Shown: one piece after another, positions 1 to 6,830 of the stretch
How positions within the stretch are numbered: position 1 is the stretch's first letter
Layout of the letters: every line of letters starts with the position of its first letter
Source: DATLFP01 sp035540955
Lineage (GTDB): Bacteria; Actinomycetota; Acidimicrobiia; Acidimicrobiales; CADCSY01
Direction of reading: 5' to 3'
Assembly (NCBI GenBank): GCA_035540955.1
Contig: DATLFP010000035.1
Location: 1-9,564, forward strand
DNA: 9,564 bases
The notes under the pieces: model-generated
Database searches by the model: none
Told to the model about the DNA's origin: nothing
What the model saw: the letters and a program-made list of their open reading frames with translations, nothing else
Position numbers and translations under genes: made by a program

Positions 1-3
1 GGA

Positions 4-780
4 TCAGCGGTCGAAGTGCTCGAGGAGGAGGCCCGTCACCTCCGGGGCCTTCTCGGTGAGCGACACGTGGCCGCACTCGAGCTCTTCGAGGTGGGCGCCG
101 TCGATGGCCTGCGCCATCGTCCGGCTGTGGTGGATGTCGACCCACCGGTCGGTGAGCCCGCCGACGATCAGCGTGGGCGCGCTGATGCGGGAGAGGCGAT
201 CCTCGATGTCGATGCGGCTGTCGAGCTCGGCGTGGAGCGCGGTGCCCGCCGACAGCTGACCGGCGATCATCGGGATCATGGCGTCGATCCCGTCGCCGAA
301 CAGCTCGAAGGAGTCGCGTCCCAGGCCGTCGGCCAGCACGTAGCGGGCGAAGAGCTCGATGTCCGACTCGTACAGCCGCTTCCAGAGGTCGAAGGTGAAC
401 TTCATGCGAGCGTCGGTCCTGGCCCACCCGTTCACGAGCGCCAGCGTGCGCACCCGCTCGGGCTGCTCCGCGGCGAGCGCCGCCGCCACCACCGCACCCA
501 GCGAGTAGCCGGCGAGGTGGAACGTCTCGACGCCGGCATCGTCGACGGCGCCGAGCACCTGAGCCACGAGCTCGTCGACCTCGAGCGGACGATCGGGTGT
601 GGTGGACTCCCCGCCGCCCGCGTACTCGGGCAGCACCACGGTGTACCGCTCGGCCAGCGTCGGGGTCTGCTGGATCCAGGTCGCTCGGCTCCCGGTGCTG
701 CCGTGCACGAGGACGACGGCATCGCCGCTCCCCTGCACCTCGTACGCGACGTCGACGTCCCCCACCCGCACGCTCGGCAT
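4..780 (-). CDS. alpha/beta hydrolase (258 aa)
   Basis: A complete alpha/beta-hydrolase fold enzyme of usual length. The oxyanion-hole motif HGSTG is at residues 26-30, the nucleophile elbow GYSLG puts the catalytic Ser at 93, the acid is probably Asp211 in GLTDRW, and the catalytic His is His238 in CGHVS. All three members of the triad are therefore present. There is no signal peptide, so it is probably cytoplasmic. The substrate cannot be told from sequence; esters, lactones or C-C bond substrates are all possible in this superfamily. It starts 9 bases after the stop codon of the TetR gene on the same strand. A GGAG that overlaps the end of that gene could serve as its ribosome site, so the two are probably co-transcribed and co-regulated. 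Its link to the lipid desaturase across the divergent promoter is inference only. Confidence 0.9.
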   Translation of the reverse strand: MPSVRVGDVDVAYEVQGSGDAVVLVHGSTGSRATWIQQTPTLAERYTVVLPEYAGGGESTTPDRPLEVDELVAQVLGAVDDAGVETFHLAGYSLGAVVAAALAAEQPERVRTLALVNGWARTDARMKFTFDLWKRLYESDIELFARYVLADGLGRDSFELFGDGIDAMIPMIAGQLSAGTALHAELDSRIDIEDRLSRISAPTLIVGGLTDRWVDIHHSRTMAQAIDGAHLEELECGHVSLTEKAPEVTGLLLEHFDR

Positions 781-789
781 GCGGTGTTC

Positions 790-1404
790 TTACTCCGGCT
801 GGGGCTCCAGCGCGGCACGGAAGAACGACAGGACGTGGTCGAGCCGCCGCTTCAGCACCTTGTCGGCGAGCGGGTCTTCGCCGAGCAGCTCGACCAGGAA
901 CGGGGCGTCGCTGAAGTAGCTGAGCAACAGGCCGTAGCCGGACAGGATCAGGTGCTCGGGGTCCTGGCGCCGGAACCGGCCGGCCTCCATCTCCCGGTCC
1001 ATGAACGCGCACGCCTGCTGGAAGAACGGCCGCAGGGCGTGACCGAGGTCGATGCCGTGGGAGTTCTCGAGCTGCTCGCGGCGGACGAGGCGCACGAACT
1101 CGGGGTTCTCGACGAAGAAGTCGAACGCCGCGCTCAGCACGTGCTCGAGCTGGGTCCACCCCTCGCGGTTGCCCTGCACCGCCTGGTCGACCCGTTGCCC
1201 GAAGTCGAGCACGGCCCGGGAGAACACCTCCTGGTACAGCGCCTCCTTCGACGGGAAGTGGTGCAGCAGGCTCGGCCGGCGGATGCCGACGGCGTCGGCG
1301 ATGTCGTTGAGCGAGGTCCCGTCGTAGCCGTGCTCGGCGAACAGGAGCGTGGCTGCGGCCAGGATCTGCTCTCGCGTGGAGGGCGTCGCCTCGGCCGTTG
1401 CCAT
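790..1404 (-). CDS. TetR-family transcriptional regulator (204 aa)
   Basis: The N-terminal 60 residues form a classic TetR DNA-binding domain: the REQILAAATLLFAEHGYDGTS helix region leads into the helix-turn-helix at about residues 28-50 (SLNDIADAVGIRRPSLLHHF) and then PSKEALY. The remaining 140 residues are the helical ligand-binding and dimerisation domain, too variable to identify a ligand. It is divergent from the fatty-acid desaturase at 1483 with 78 bases between the starts. A perfect 10+10 palindrome lies in that gap and a matching half-site covers its own likely -10. The natural reading is a repressor of the desaturase and of its own operon, perhaps sensing an acyl-CoA or fatty acid as known desaturase-linked TetR proteins do. 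The ligand is inference. ATG 1404 is chosen because it gives the usual short tail before the DNA-binding domain. Confidence 0.92.
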   Translation of the reverse strand: MATAEATPSTREQILAAATLLFAEHGYDGTSLNDIADAVGIRRPSLLHHFPSKEALYQEVFSRAVLDFGQRVDQAVQGNREGWTQLEHVLSAAFDFFVENPEFVRLVRREQLENSHGIDLGHALRPFFQQACAFMDREMEAGRFRRQDPEHLILSGYGLLLSYFSDAPFLVELLGEDPLADKVLKRRLDHVLSFFRAALEPQPE

Positions 1405-1413
1405 AGAGGACTC

Positions 1414-1424
1414 AGGGTACCGAC
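1414..1424 (-). promoter_or_regulatory. Likely -10 of the TetR operon with an operator half-site
   Basis: On the minus strand TACCCT (1419 to 1414) fits a TAnnnT -10 box, 9 bases before the ATG at 1404, giving a very short or absent leader. The overlapping heptamer at 1418-1424 (TACCGAC on the plus strand) is identical to the core of each arm of the palindrome at 1454-1475. A single half-site on its own -10 would fit weak autorepression. The sequence match is seen; the role is inferred. Confidence 0.4.
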
Positions 1425-1453
1425 GCCCCCTCGCGCGACCCGGGCATGTTCTC

Positions 1454-1475
1454 CCCTACCGACAAGTCGGTAGGG
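1454..1475. promoter_or_regulatory. Perfect palindrome, probable TetR operator
   Basis: The left arm CCCTACCGAC (1454-1463) and right arm GTCGGTAGGG (1466-1475) are exact reverse complements separated by AA. The size and the two-fold symmetry with a short centre are typical of TetR-family operators. The right arm contains five of the six bases of the desaturase -10 hexamer (TAGGGT, 1471-1476), so a bound dimer would block RNA polymerase directly. It lies in the divergent gap between the TetR gene and the desaturase. Confidence 0.75.
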
Positions 1476-1476
1476 T
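1471..1476 (+). promoter_or_regulatory. Leaderless -10 of the desaturase gene
   Basis: TAGGGT ends 6 bases before the GTG start at 1483, which would put the transcription start at or next to the start codon. No Shine-Dalgarno sequence can act at that spacing in a leaderless transcript. The hexamer lies inside the operator palindrome. Confidence 0.55.
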
Positions 1477-1482
1477 GGAGCG

Positions 1483-2232
1483 GTGCTTCGCTCCCCCATC
1501 GTGTTCGGCGTCGTCGTCGGCTTCGTGCTGTGCCAGGTCGCCACCCTCATCACCACCGTCTACCTCCACCGGACCCTCAGTCACCGGGCGCTCACCCTCT
1601 CGCGGCCCCTCGAGGGGGTGCTGCGAGCGCTCACCTGGATCCTCACCGGGATCCGCCCCCGCCAGTGGGTGGCGGTGCACCGCAAGCACCACGCCCACAC
1701 CGACGTGGACGGCGACCCGCACTCGCCGCTCCTGCTCGGCTTCGCCGCCGTCCAGCTCGGCAACGTCGGGCTGTACCGCAAGGTGGCCAAGGACGGCGCC
1801 CAGGTGGCCCGGTACGCCCGCGATCTGCCCGCCGATCGGTGGGACCGCCTCCTGTTCGACCGCGCCTTCCTCGGCCTCGGCCTCGGCATCGCGCTCATGG
1901 CGGTGCTGTGGGGCCCGGTGGTGGCGGCCGTCGCCGCCGTGACCCACACGGTCACGTACCTGCTGCTCAACGCCGCCGTGAACGCGGTCGGCCACGTGTG
2001 GGGCAGCCAGCCGTTCCCCAACACCGCCCACAACAGCCAGGTGCTCGCCCTCCTGACCTCGGGCGAAGGCCTCCACAACAACCACCACCACCGGCCGACG
2101 TCGCCCCGCCTCTCGATCGGACGGGGCGAGCTCGACCCCGGGTGGTGGTGCATCCGCGCCGGCGCCCGGCTCGGCTGGCTCACCGTGCGCCTGCCGCGAT
2201 CCGACCGCGTCGAGGAGCCCGCCGCCGCGTAG
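1483..2232 (+). CDS. Membrane fatty-acid (acyl-CoA type) desaturase (249 aa)
   Basis: An integral-membrane di-iron desaturase of the stearoyl-CoA/delta-9 type, which puts a double bond into fatty acyl chains using O2 and an electron donor. All three histidine boxes are present: HRTLSH at 29-34, HRKHH at 66-70 (followed by AHTD) and HNNHH at 198-202. The extra ligands expected in this family are also seen, His171 in NAVGH and His183 in NTAHNS. Hydrophobic segments lie near 5-27 and 125-165. At 249 aa it is compact, with a short N-terminus and no fused rubredoxin or cytochrome b5 domain, so electrons must come from separate proteins. It lies divergent to a TetR regulator and behind a palindrome, so expression is probably repressed until a lipid or stress signal appears. 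GTG 1483 is supported by the -10 at 1471. Regiospecificity cannot be read from sequence. Confidence 0.93.
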   Translation: MLRSPIVFGVVVGFVLCQVATLITTVYLHRTLSHRALTLSRPLEGVLRALTWILTGIRPRQWVAVHRKHHAHTDVDGDPHSPLLLGFAAVQLGNVGLYRKVAKDGAQVARYARDLPADRWDRLLFDRAFLGLGLGIALMAVLWGPVVAAVAAVTHTVTYLLLNAAVNAVGHVWGSQPFPNTAHNSQVLALLTSGEGLHNNHHHRPTSPRLSIGRGELDPGWWCIRAGARLGWLTVRLPRSDRVEEPAAA

Positions 2233-2235
2233 GTT
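2230..2235 (+). promoter_or_regulatory. Possible leaderless -10 of nagA
   Basis: TAGGTT ends 7 bases before the GTG at 2243. Its first three bases are the stop codon of the desaturase. If real, nagA has its own promoter rather than relying only on read-through from the desaturase. It is weaker evidence than at 1471 because TAG is fixed by the stop codon. Confidence 0.35.
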
Positions 2236-2242
2236 CCGCCCC

Positions 2243-3301
2243 GTGCGGATCGCCGGGTCCCGGGTGCTCACGCCGGACGGCTTCGTCGGACCCGCCGAGG
2301 TGGTGACCGACGGCGAGCGGATCGTCGCCGTCGAGCCGGTCCGCGCAGCCCCGGACCGCCTCCTGGTCCCCGGCTTCGTCGACCTCCAGGTCAACGGCTT
2401 CGACGACCTCGACGTCGCCGCCGCCGACACCGACTGGGACCGCCTCGAGGACCGGCTCCACGCCACCGGCGTCACCACCTGGTGCCCGACCCTCGTCACG
2501 GCACCGCTCCCCGATCTCACCGGGCGGTTGGACCGGATCCCGGCCCGCCCGTCCATCGCCGGGGTGCACGTCGAGGGGCCGTTCCTCGGTGGCCGCCCCG
2601 GCGCCCATCCGACCGACCAGCTCCTCCCCATCGACCTCGAGTGGCTCGCCGCCCTGCCGCCGAAGGTCCGGCTGGTGACCCTCGCCCCCGAGCTCGAGGG
2701 CGCCGTCGAGGCCACCCGGCTGCTGACCCGCAACGGGATCCTCGTGTCGCTCGGGCACTCGTCGGCCACCATCGAGCAGGTCCGGGCGTGCACCGACGCG
2801 GGCGCCGCCCTGGTCACGCACCTGTTCAACGGCATGCCCCCCCTGCACCACCGCGAACCCGGGCTCGTCGGCGCGACCCTCACCGACGACCGGCTGGTCG
2901 CGGGGTTGATCGCCGACCTCGTCCACGTGCACCCCACCGCCATCCAGGTGGCGTTCCGCGCCAAGCCGGGCAGGATCGCGCTCGTGACCGACGCCGTCGC
3001 CTGGCGCCGCGCCCGCATCGGCGGGATCGAGATCACCCATGACGGCGAGGCGCCCCGGCTGCCCGACGGCACCCTCGCCGGCAGCAGCCTCACCATGGAT
3101 CGCGCCGTCCGCAACGTCGTGCACGCGGCCGGCGTCGACCTCGCGGCCGCCGTCGCCGCCGCCTCGACCACGCCGGCGACCGTGCTCGGGCTCACCGACC
3201 GGGGACGGCTGGCACCGGGCTGTCGGGCCGACGTCGTCGCCTTCGACGCGGACGCGCTGGCCGTCGTCGGCGTGTGGGCCAGCGGGCGGCAGGTCGCGTG
3301 A
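2243..3301 (+). CDS. nagA: N-acetylglucosamine-6-phosphate deacetylase (352 aa)
   Basis: An amidohydrolase-fold enzyme that removes acetate from GlcNAc-6-P to give glucosamine-6-P, used in amino-sugar catabolism and cell-wall recycling. Landmarks in order are PGFVDLQVNG (43-52), the metal-binding HVEGP with Glu111, LGHSS with His172, THLFNGMP with His193, the substrate loop REPGLVGA (204-211), DLVHVHP with His228, the catalytic Asp250 in LVTDA, and DGTLAGSSLTM (275-285), followed by the C-terminal small-domain strands. These are the NagA motifs rather than those of other amidohydrolases. It is slightly shorter than the roughly 380 aa of well-studied homologues, mostly at the N-terminus, but no key residue is missing. 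The usual partner nagB and a GlcNAc transporter are not next to it. GTG 2243 is 10 bases after the desaturase stop. Its stop overlaps the next start as GTGA. Confidence 0.92.
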   Translation: MRIAGSRVLTPDGFVGPAEVVTDGERIVAVEPVRAAPDRLLVPGFVDLQVNGFDDLDVAAADTDWDRLEDRLHATGVTTWCPTLVTAPLPDLTGRLDRIPARPSIAGVHVEGPFLGGRPGAHPTDQLLPIDLEWLAALPPKVRLVTLAPELEGAVEATRLLTRNGILVSLGHSSATIEQVRACTDAGAALVTHLFNGMPPLHHREPGLVGATLTDDRLVAGLIADLVHVHPTAIQVAFRAKPGRIALVTDAVAWRRARIGGIEITHDGEAPRLPDGTLAGSSLTMDRAVRNVVHAAGVDLAAAVAAASTTPATVLGLTDRGRLAPGCRADVVAFDADALAVVGVWASGRQVA

Positions 3302-3717
3302 AGAAGTCGACCGTGCTCGGCCGCGGGCTCCGGAAGCGGTGCGCCGTCTGCGGCGCGGGTGGGCTCTTCGAGGGGTGGTTCCGCATGCGCTCGCACTGCC
3401 CGACATGCGGGGCGCGCTTCGCCCGCGAGGACGGCTTCTTCATCGGGGCGCTGTTCGTGAACTTCGCCGTCACCGAGGCGCTCATGTTCCTCTGGCTGGC
3501 GGGGGCCGCGCTCGCCACCATCCCCCACCCCGACCCGGTGCTGCTCGTCACCGGCGCCGCCACCATCTGCGTGGTCGTGCCGCTCACCGTCTACCCGTTC
3601 TCGAAGACGATCTGGTTCGCGATCCACGTCGCCATGCAACCCCTCGATCCGCAGGAGGAGGCCGAGCGGGCGGCCACGGTCTTCGAGCGGGACGGGCCGC
3701 CGGGGCCCGATCGCTAG
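3298..3717 (+). CDS. DUF983 zinc-ribbon membrane protein (139 aa)
   Basis: A small membrane protein of the DUF983 family, function unknown. The N-terminus carries a zinc-ribbon-like pair of knuckles, Cys15-x2-Cys18 and Cys34-x2-Cys37, with the family phrase REDGFFIGALFVN just after. Two hydrophobic helices follow (about residues 50-72 and 80-102). A polar, acidic C-terminal tail ends in PPGPDR. The start is set at GTG 3298, not at an earlier ATG at 3274, because GTG 3298 gives the four-base GTGA overlap with the nagA stop and leaves no extra residues before the family's KKS-like beginning. Translation is therefore probably coupled to nagA. Whether the product has anything to do with amino-sugar metabolism is unknown. 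Confidence 0.85.
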   Translation: MKKSTVLGRGLRKRCAVCGAGGLFEGWFRMRSHCPTCGARFAREDGFFIGALFVNFAVTEALMFLWLAGAALATIPHPDPVLLVTGAATICVVVPLTVYPFSKTIWFAIHVAMQPLDPQEEAERAATVFERDGPPGPDR

Positions 3718-3720
3718 CGT
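3715..3720 (+). promoter_or_regulatory. Possible leaderless -10 of the FIST gene
   Basis: TAGCGT ends 7 bases before the GTG at 3728, the same spacing as at five other genes here. The TAG is also the stop codon of the DUF983 gene, so part of the match is imposed by coding. Confidence 0.35.
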
Positions 3721-3727
3721 CGGCTCG

Positions 3728-4858
3728 GTGGGCTTCGCTGCGGCGCTGTCGGTGCACCCGCTGGCGACGCATGCCGTCGGCGAGACCGTGGGTCACGTCC
3801 TCGACACGCTCGGCACCGAACCCGACCTCGTGATCCTGTTCGCCGGGACGGCCCACACCGGCGCCCTCGACGACATCGCCGCGTCGATCCGCCACCTGCT
3901 GCAGCCGGCGGTCCTCGTGGGCACCACCACCTCGACGGTCATCGGCGGGCGGCACGAGGTCGACGACGGCGGTGGCCTGTCGCTGCTCGCCGCCACCGGC
4001 GTCGCCGCCCAGGCGTTCCGCACGGCGCCGGCCGACCTCCCGGCGGGGACCACGGCGCTGCTGGCTCTCGCCGATCCCTTCTCGGCCCCGATCGCCGACC
4101 TCCTCCGCGACTCGCCGGTGCCGGTCGTGGGTGGTCTGGCATCGGCCGCCCGCGGTCCCGGCGGCAGCCGTCTCGTGCTCGACGGCGCGGTCCACACCGA
4201 CGGCGCCGCGGTGGTCGCGCTCGGCAACGTGGCGGTCGAGTCGATCGTGTCGCAGGGGTGCCGGCCGGTCGGCGCCCCTCTGATCGTCACGCGGGCGTCC
4301 GGGACCCTCGTCGAGGAGCTCGCCGGCGAGCCGGCGCTGGCGCGGGTGCGGGCGATCTTGTCCGCGCTCTCCGCCGAGGACGTCGCGCTCGCTCGCCATG
4401 GGTTGCACCTCGGCCGCGTCGTCGACGAGTCGAAGGCGACCTTCGATCGCGGCGACTTCGTGGTGGGGCCCGTGCTCGGCGCCGACAAGCGCACCGGTGC
4501 GGTGGCGGTCGCCGACGAGGTCACCGTGGGCACCACCGTGCAGCTCCACCTCCGCGACGCCGCGACTGCCGCCGAGGATCTGCGCGCCCTCCTGCGCGGA
4601 CAGGGTGCGGATGCCGCACTCCTCTTCACCTGCCAGGGGCGGGGAACGGGCCTGTTCGGCGTCCCCCATCACGATGCCGGCGCGGTCTCCGACGCGCTCG
4701 ACGACGCCCCGTTGGCGGGCATGTCCTGCGCCGGCGAGCTCGGTCCGGTCGGTGGCCGCTCCCTCCTCCACGGGCTCAGCGCGTCGGTGGCCCTGCTCCA
4801 CGCCGGACCGGTCCCGGGTGGCCCGCGACACCGTGGGTATGGTCGCGACGGTGAGTAG
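3728..4858 (+). CDS. FIST-domain (FIST_N + FIST_C) sensory protein (376 aa)
   Basis: A stand-alone FIST protein, a family proposed to sense small ligands in signal transduction. The FIST_N part spans roughly residues 30-210: GTTTSTVIGG (65-74) is the glycine-rich turn, VVGGLASAARG (133-143) a second core strand, and SQGCRPVG (175-182) the family hallmark. The FIST_C part covers about 220-358, with LFTCQGRG (299-306) and the diagnostic GMSCAGELGPVGGRSLLHG stretch (331-349). There is no kinase, methyl-acceptor, GGDEF or membrane segment, so it would have to act through a partner or as a binding protein. The last 16 residues are low in conserved features and their codons contain the transketolase promoter. 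GTG 3728 lies 10 bases after the previous stop. It lies directly ahead of transketolase, but a functional link is unproven. Confidence 0.88.
   Translation: MGFAAALSVHPLATHAVGETVGHVLDTLGTEPDLVILFAGTAHTGALDDIAASIRHLLQPAVLVGTTTSTVIGGRHEVDDGGGLSLLAATGVAAQAFRTAPADLPAGTTALLALADPFSAPIADLLRDSPVPVVGGLASAARGPGGSRLVLDGAVHTDGAAVVALGNVAVESIVSQGCRPVGAPLIVTRASGTLVEELAGEPALARVRAILSALSAEDVALARHGLHLGRVVDESKATFDRGDFVVGPVLGADKRTGAVAVADEVTVGTTVQLHLRDAATAAEDLRALLRGQGADAALLFTCQGRGTGLFGVPHHDAGAVSDALDDAPLAGMSCAGELGPVGGRSLLHGLSASVALLHAGPVPGGPRHRGYGRDGE
4838..4843 (+). promoter_or_regulatory. Leaderless -10 of transketolase inside the FIST gene
   Basis: TATGGT ends 7 bases before GTG 4851. It also contains the competing in-frame ATG (4839), which would then lie upstream of the transcription start. 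This helps decide the start in favour of GTG 4851. Confidence 0.5.
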
Positions 4859-6830
4859 GGAGCTGGAGGAGCTCGGCATCAACGTCATCCGCGGGCTCGC
4901 CATGGACGCGCCGCTGCGGGCCAACAGCGGGCACCAGGGCACCGCGATGGCCCTGGCCCCCCTCGCCCACGTGCTGTTCACCCGGGTCATGAAGCACGAC
5001 CCGTCGTGCCCCGACTGGCCCGATCGCGACCGCTTCGTCCTGTCGGCCGGCCACGCCTCGATCCTCCAGTACGCCCTGCTCCACCTCACCGGCTACGGCC
5101 TCGAGCACGACGACCTCGCCGACTTCCGCCAGTGGGGCAGCCGGACGCCCGGCCACCCCGAGGTCCACCACACGAAGGGCGTCGAGACCACCACCGGACC
5201 GCTCGGCCAGGGCTTTGCCACGGCCGTCGGGATGGGCGTGGCCGAGCGCTGGCTGCGGGCTCGCTTCGGCCCCGAGCTGTGCGACCACCACACCTACGTG
5301 ATCTGCTCGGACGGCGACCTCATGGAGGGCGTCAGCCACGAGGCGGCGTCCTGGGCCGGCCACCTCGGCCTGGGTCGGCTCGTCTACGTCTACGACGACA
5401 ACCACATCACGATCGACGGTCCGACCGATCTCACCTACAGCGACGACGTGCGCGGGCGGTTCGAGGCGTACGGCTGGCACGTCGACGACATCGGCGAGGT
5501 CGCCAACGACTGCGACGCGCTGGAGGCCGCGCTCCTGCGGGCCAAGGCCGAGGAGGACCGCCCGTCGCTGATCATCCTCCGCAGCCACATCGGCTGGCCC
5601 GCCCCCAACGCCACCGACACCGCCGCCGCCCACGGGCTCGGCCTCGACGCCGCCGAGGTGCGGGCCACCAAGGAGCTCCTCGGCCTCCCGGTCGACGAGG
5701 AGCTCTGGGTCCCCGACGACGTGCTGGCGTGGTACCGCGAGGCGGGGGCGCGGGGCCGGGCCGACCGCGTCGCCTGGGAGGAGCGGCTGGCGGCCCACGA
5801 CGCCGAGCGCGACGCCTACCGAGCGTGCATCGAGGGCCGCGGCCTCGACGGCTGGCACGCGAAGCTGCCCACGTTCGAAGCCGGCGCGAGCGTCGCCACG
5901 CGAGTGGCGTTCAACGACTGCATCAACGCCATCGGTGACGTCGTGCCGGGCCTGCTCGCCGGCGGCGCCGACCTCACCGGCAACACCGGCACCCAGCTGA
6001 CACCCGCCGACCAGCAGCGCCGCGAACAGCCAGACGGTCGCCTGCTCGCGTACGGCATCCGCGAGCACGGGATGGCGGCGGCCATGAACGGCATGGCGTT
6101 GCACGGCGGCGTCATCCCCGTCGGCGGCACGTTCTTCGTGTTCAGCGACTACATGCGCCCGGCGGTACGGCTGGCGGCGATGAGCGAGGCCCACGTCGTC
6201 TTCGCGTGGAGTCACGACTCCGTCGGGCTCGGCGAGGACGGCCCGACGCACCAGCCCGTCGAGCACCTCGCATCGCTGCGGGCCATGCCCTTCCTGCGGG
6301 TGATCCGCCCCGCCGACGCCAACGAGACCGCCGCCGCCCTCCGCATCGCGATCGACGGCGACGGCGCCACCGGCATCGTGCTCTCCCGGCAGAAGGTGCC
6401 GACCCTCGACGGCACCGCCGACCAGCACGCCGACGTGGCGCGGGGCGCCTACGTGCTCCGCGACAGCGACGGCGAACCCGACGTCGTGCTGGTCGGCACC
6501 GGCAGCGAGGTGGCGGTGTGCGTCGATGCCGCCGCCCTCCTGGCCGAGGACGGCGTCGCCGCCCGGGTGGTCTCGATGCCGAGCTGGGATCTCTTCGAGG
6601 CCCAGGACGAGGAGTACCAGGAGACGGTGCTCCCTCCGGACGTTCCCACCCTCGCCGTCGAGGCGGCTGCCTCCTTCGGCTGGGACCGGTGGGCTGACGA
6701 CTCGGTGTCGATCGACCGGTTCGGCGCGTCGGCGCCCGGCGAGGTCGTGCTGGAGAAGCTCGGCTTCACCGGTGCCAACGTCGCCCGGCGCGCCATCGCC
6801 CTCATCGACGAGCTGGAGGAAGACGGATGA
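4851..6830 (+). CDS. tkt: Transketolase (659 aa)
   Basis: A thiamine-diphosphate enzyme that moves two-carbon units between sugar phosphates in the pentose phosphate pathway. Numbered from GTG 4851, the landmarks are SGHQGTAM (His28), SAGHAS (His68), GPLGQG (116-121), the ThDP/metal motif SDGDLMEG (153-160) ending at DDN (182-184), PAPNATDTAAAHG with His261, the catalytic Glu405 in YGIREHGMAA, the SHDSVGLGEDGPTHQP stretch (454-469), and the C-terminal VLVGTGSEV. The length matches bacterial transketolases. The usual GHPG is GHQG here, next to the actinobacterial-style GTAM; I treat this as a family variant. An upstream ATG (4839) would add MVAT but sits inside the probable -10 box. The start overlaps the end of the FIST gene by 8 bases. 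It ends with an ATGA overlap into transaldolase, so the two are made together. Confidence 0.95.
   Translation: MSRELEELGINVIRGLAMDAPLRANSGHQGTAMALAPLAHVLFTRVMKHDPSCPDWPDRDRFVLSAGHASILQYALLHLTGYGLEHDDLADFRQWGSRTPGHPEVHHTKGVETTTGPLGQGFATAVGMGVAERWLRARFGPELCDHHTYVICSDGDLMEGVSHEAASWAGHLGLGRLVYVYDDNHITIDGPTDLTYSDDVRGRFEAYGWHVDDIGEVANDCDALEAALLRAKAEEDRPSLIILRSHIGWPAPNATDTAAAHGLGLDAAEVRATKELLGLPVDEELWVPDDVLAWYREAGARGRADRVAWEERLAAHDAERDAYRACIEGRGLDGWHAKLPTFEAGASVATRVAFNDCINAIGDVVPGLLAGGADLTGNTGTQLTPADQQRREQPDGRLLAYGIREHGMAAAMNGMALHGGVIPVGGTFFVFSDYMRPAVRLAAMSEAHVVFAWSHDSVGLGEDGPTHQPVEHLASLRAMPFLRVIRPADANETAAALRIAIDGDGATGIVLSRQKVPTLDGTADQHADVARGAYVLRDSDGEPDVVLVGTGSEVAVCVDAAALLAEDGVAARVVSMPSWDLFEAQDEEYQETVLPPDVPTLAVEAAASFGWDRWADDSVSIDRFGASAPGEVVLEKLGFTGANVARRAIALIDELEEDG
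6815..6820 (+). promoter_or_regulatory. Shine-Dalgarno site for transaldolase
   Basis: GGAGGA ends 6 bases before ATG 6827, inside the last codons of transketolase. It supports re-initiation at the ATGA overlap and contrasts with the genes here that appear leaderless and have no such site. Confidence 0.7.

Noticed and set aside
1456..3639. A very long open frame on the minus strand (727 codons)
   Set aside because: It lies opposite desaturase, nagA and DUF983, all of which have family motifs. Its translation is Arg/Gly/Ala-rich without any recognisable domain, as expected for antisense frames in GC-rich DNA. Similar long frames at 16-1473, 3584-5089, 4776-6428 and 7019-8929 were rejected for the same reason.
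4398..6830. An 810-codon frame suggesting an N-terminal extension of transketolase
   Set aside because: The extra 150 codons overlap the conserved FIST_C domain in another frame and have no motif of their own. Normal transketolase length begins at about 4851.
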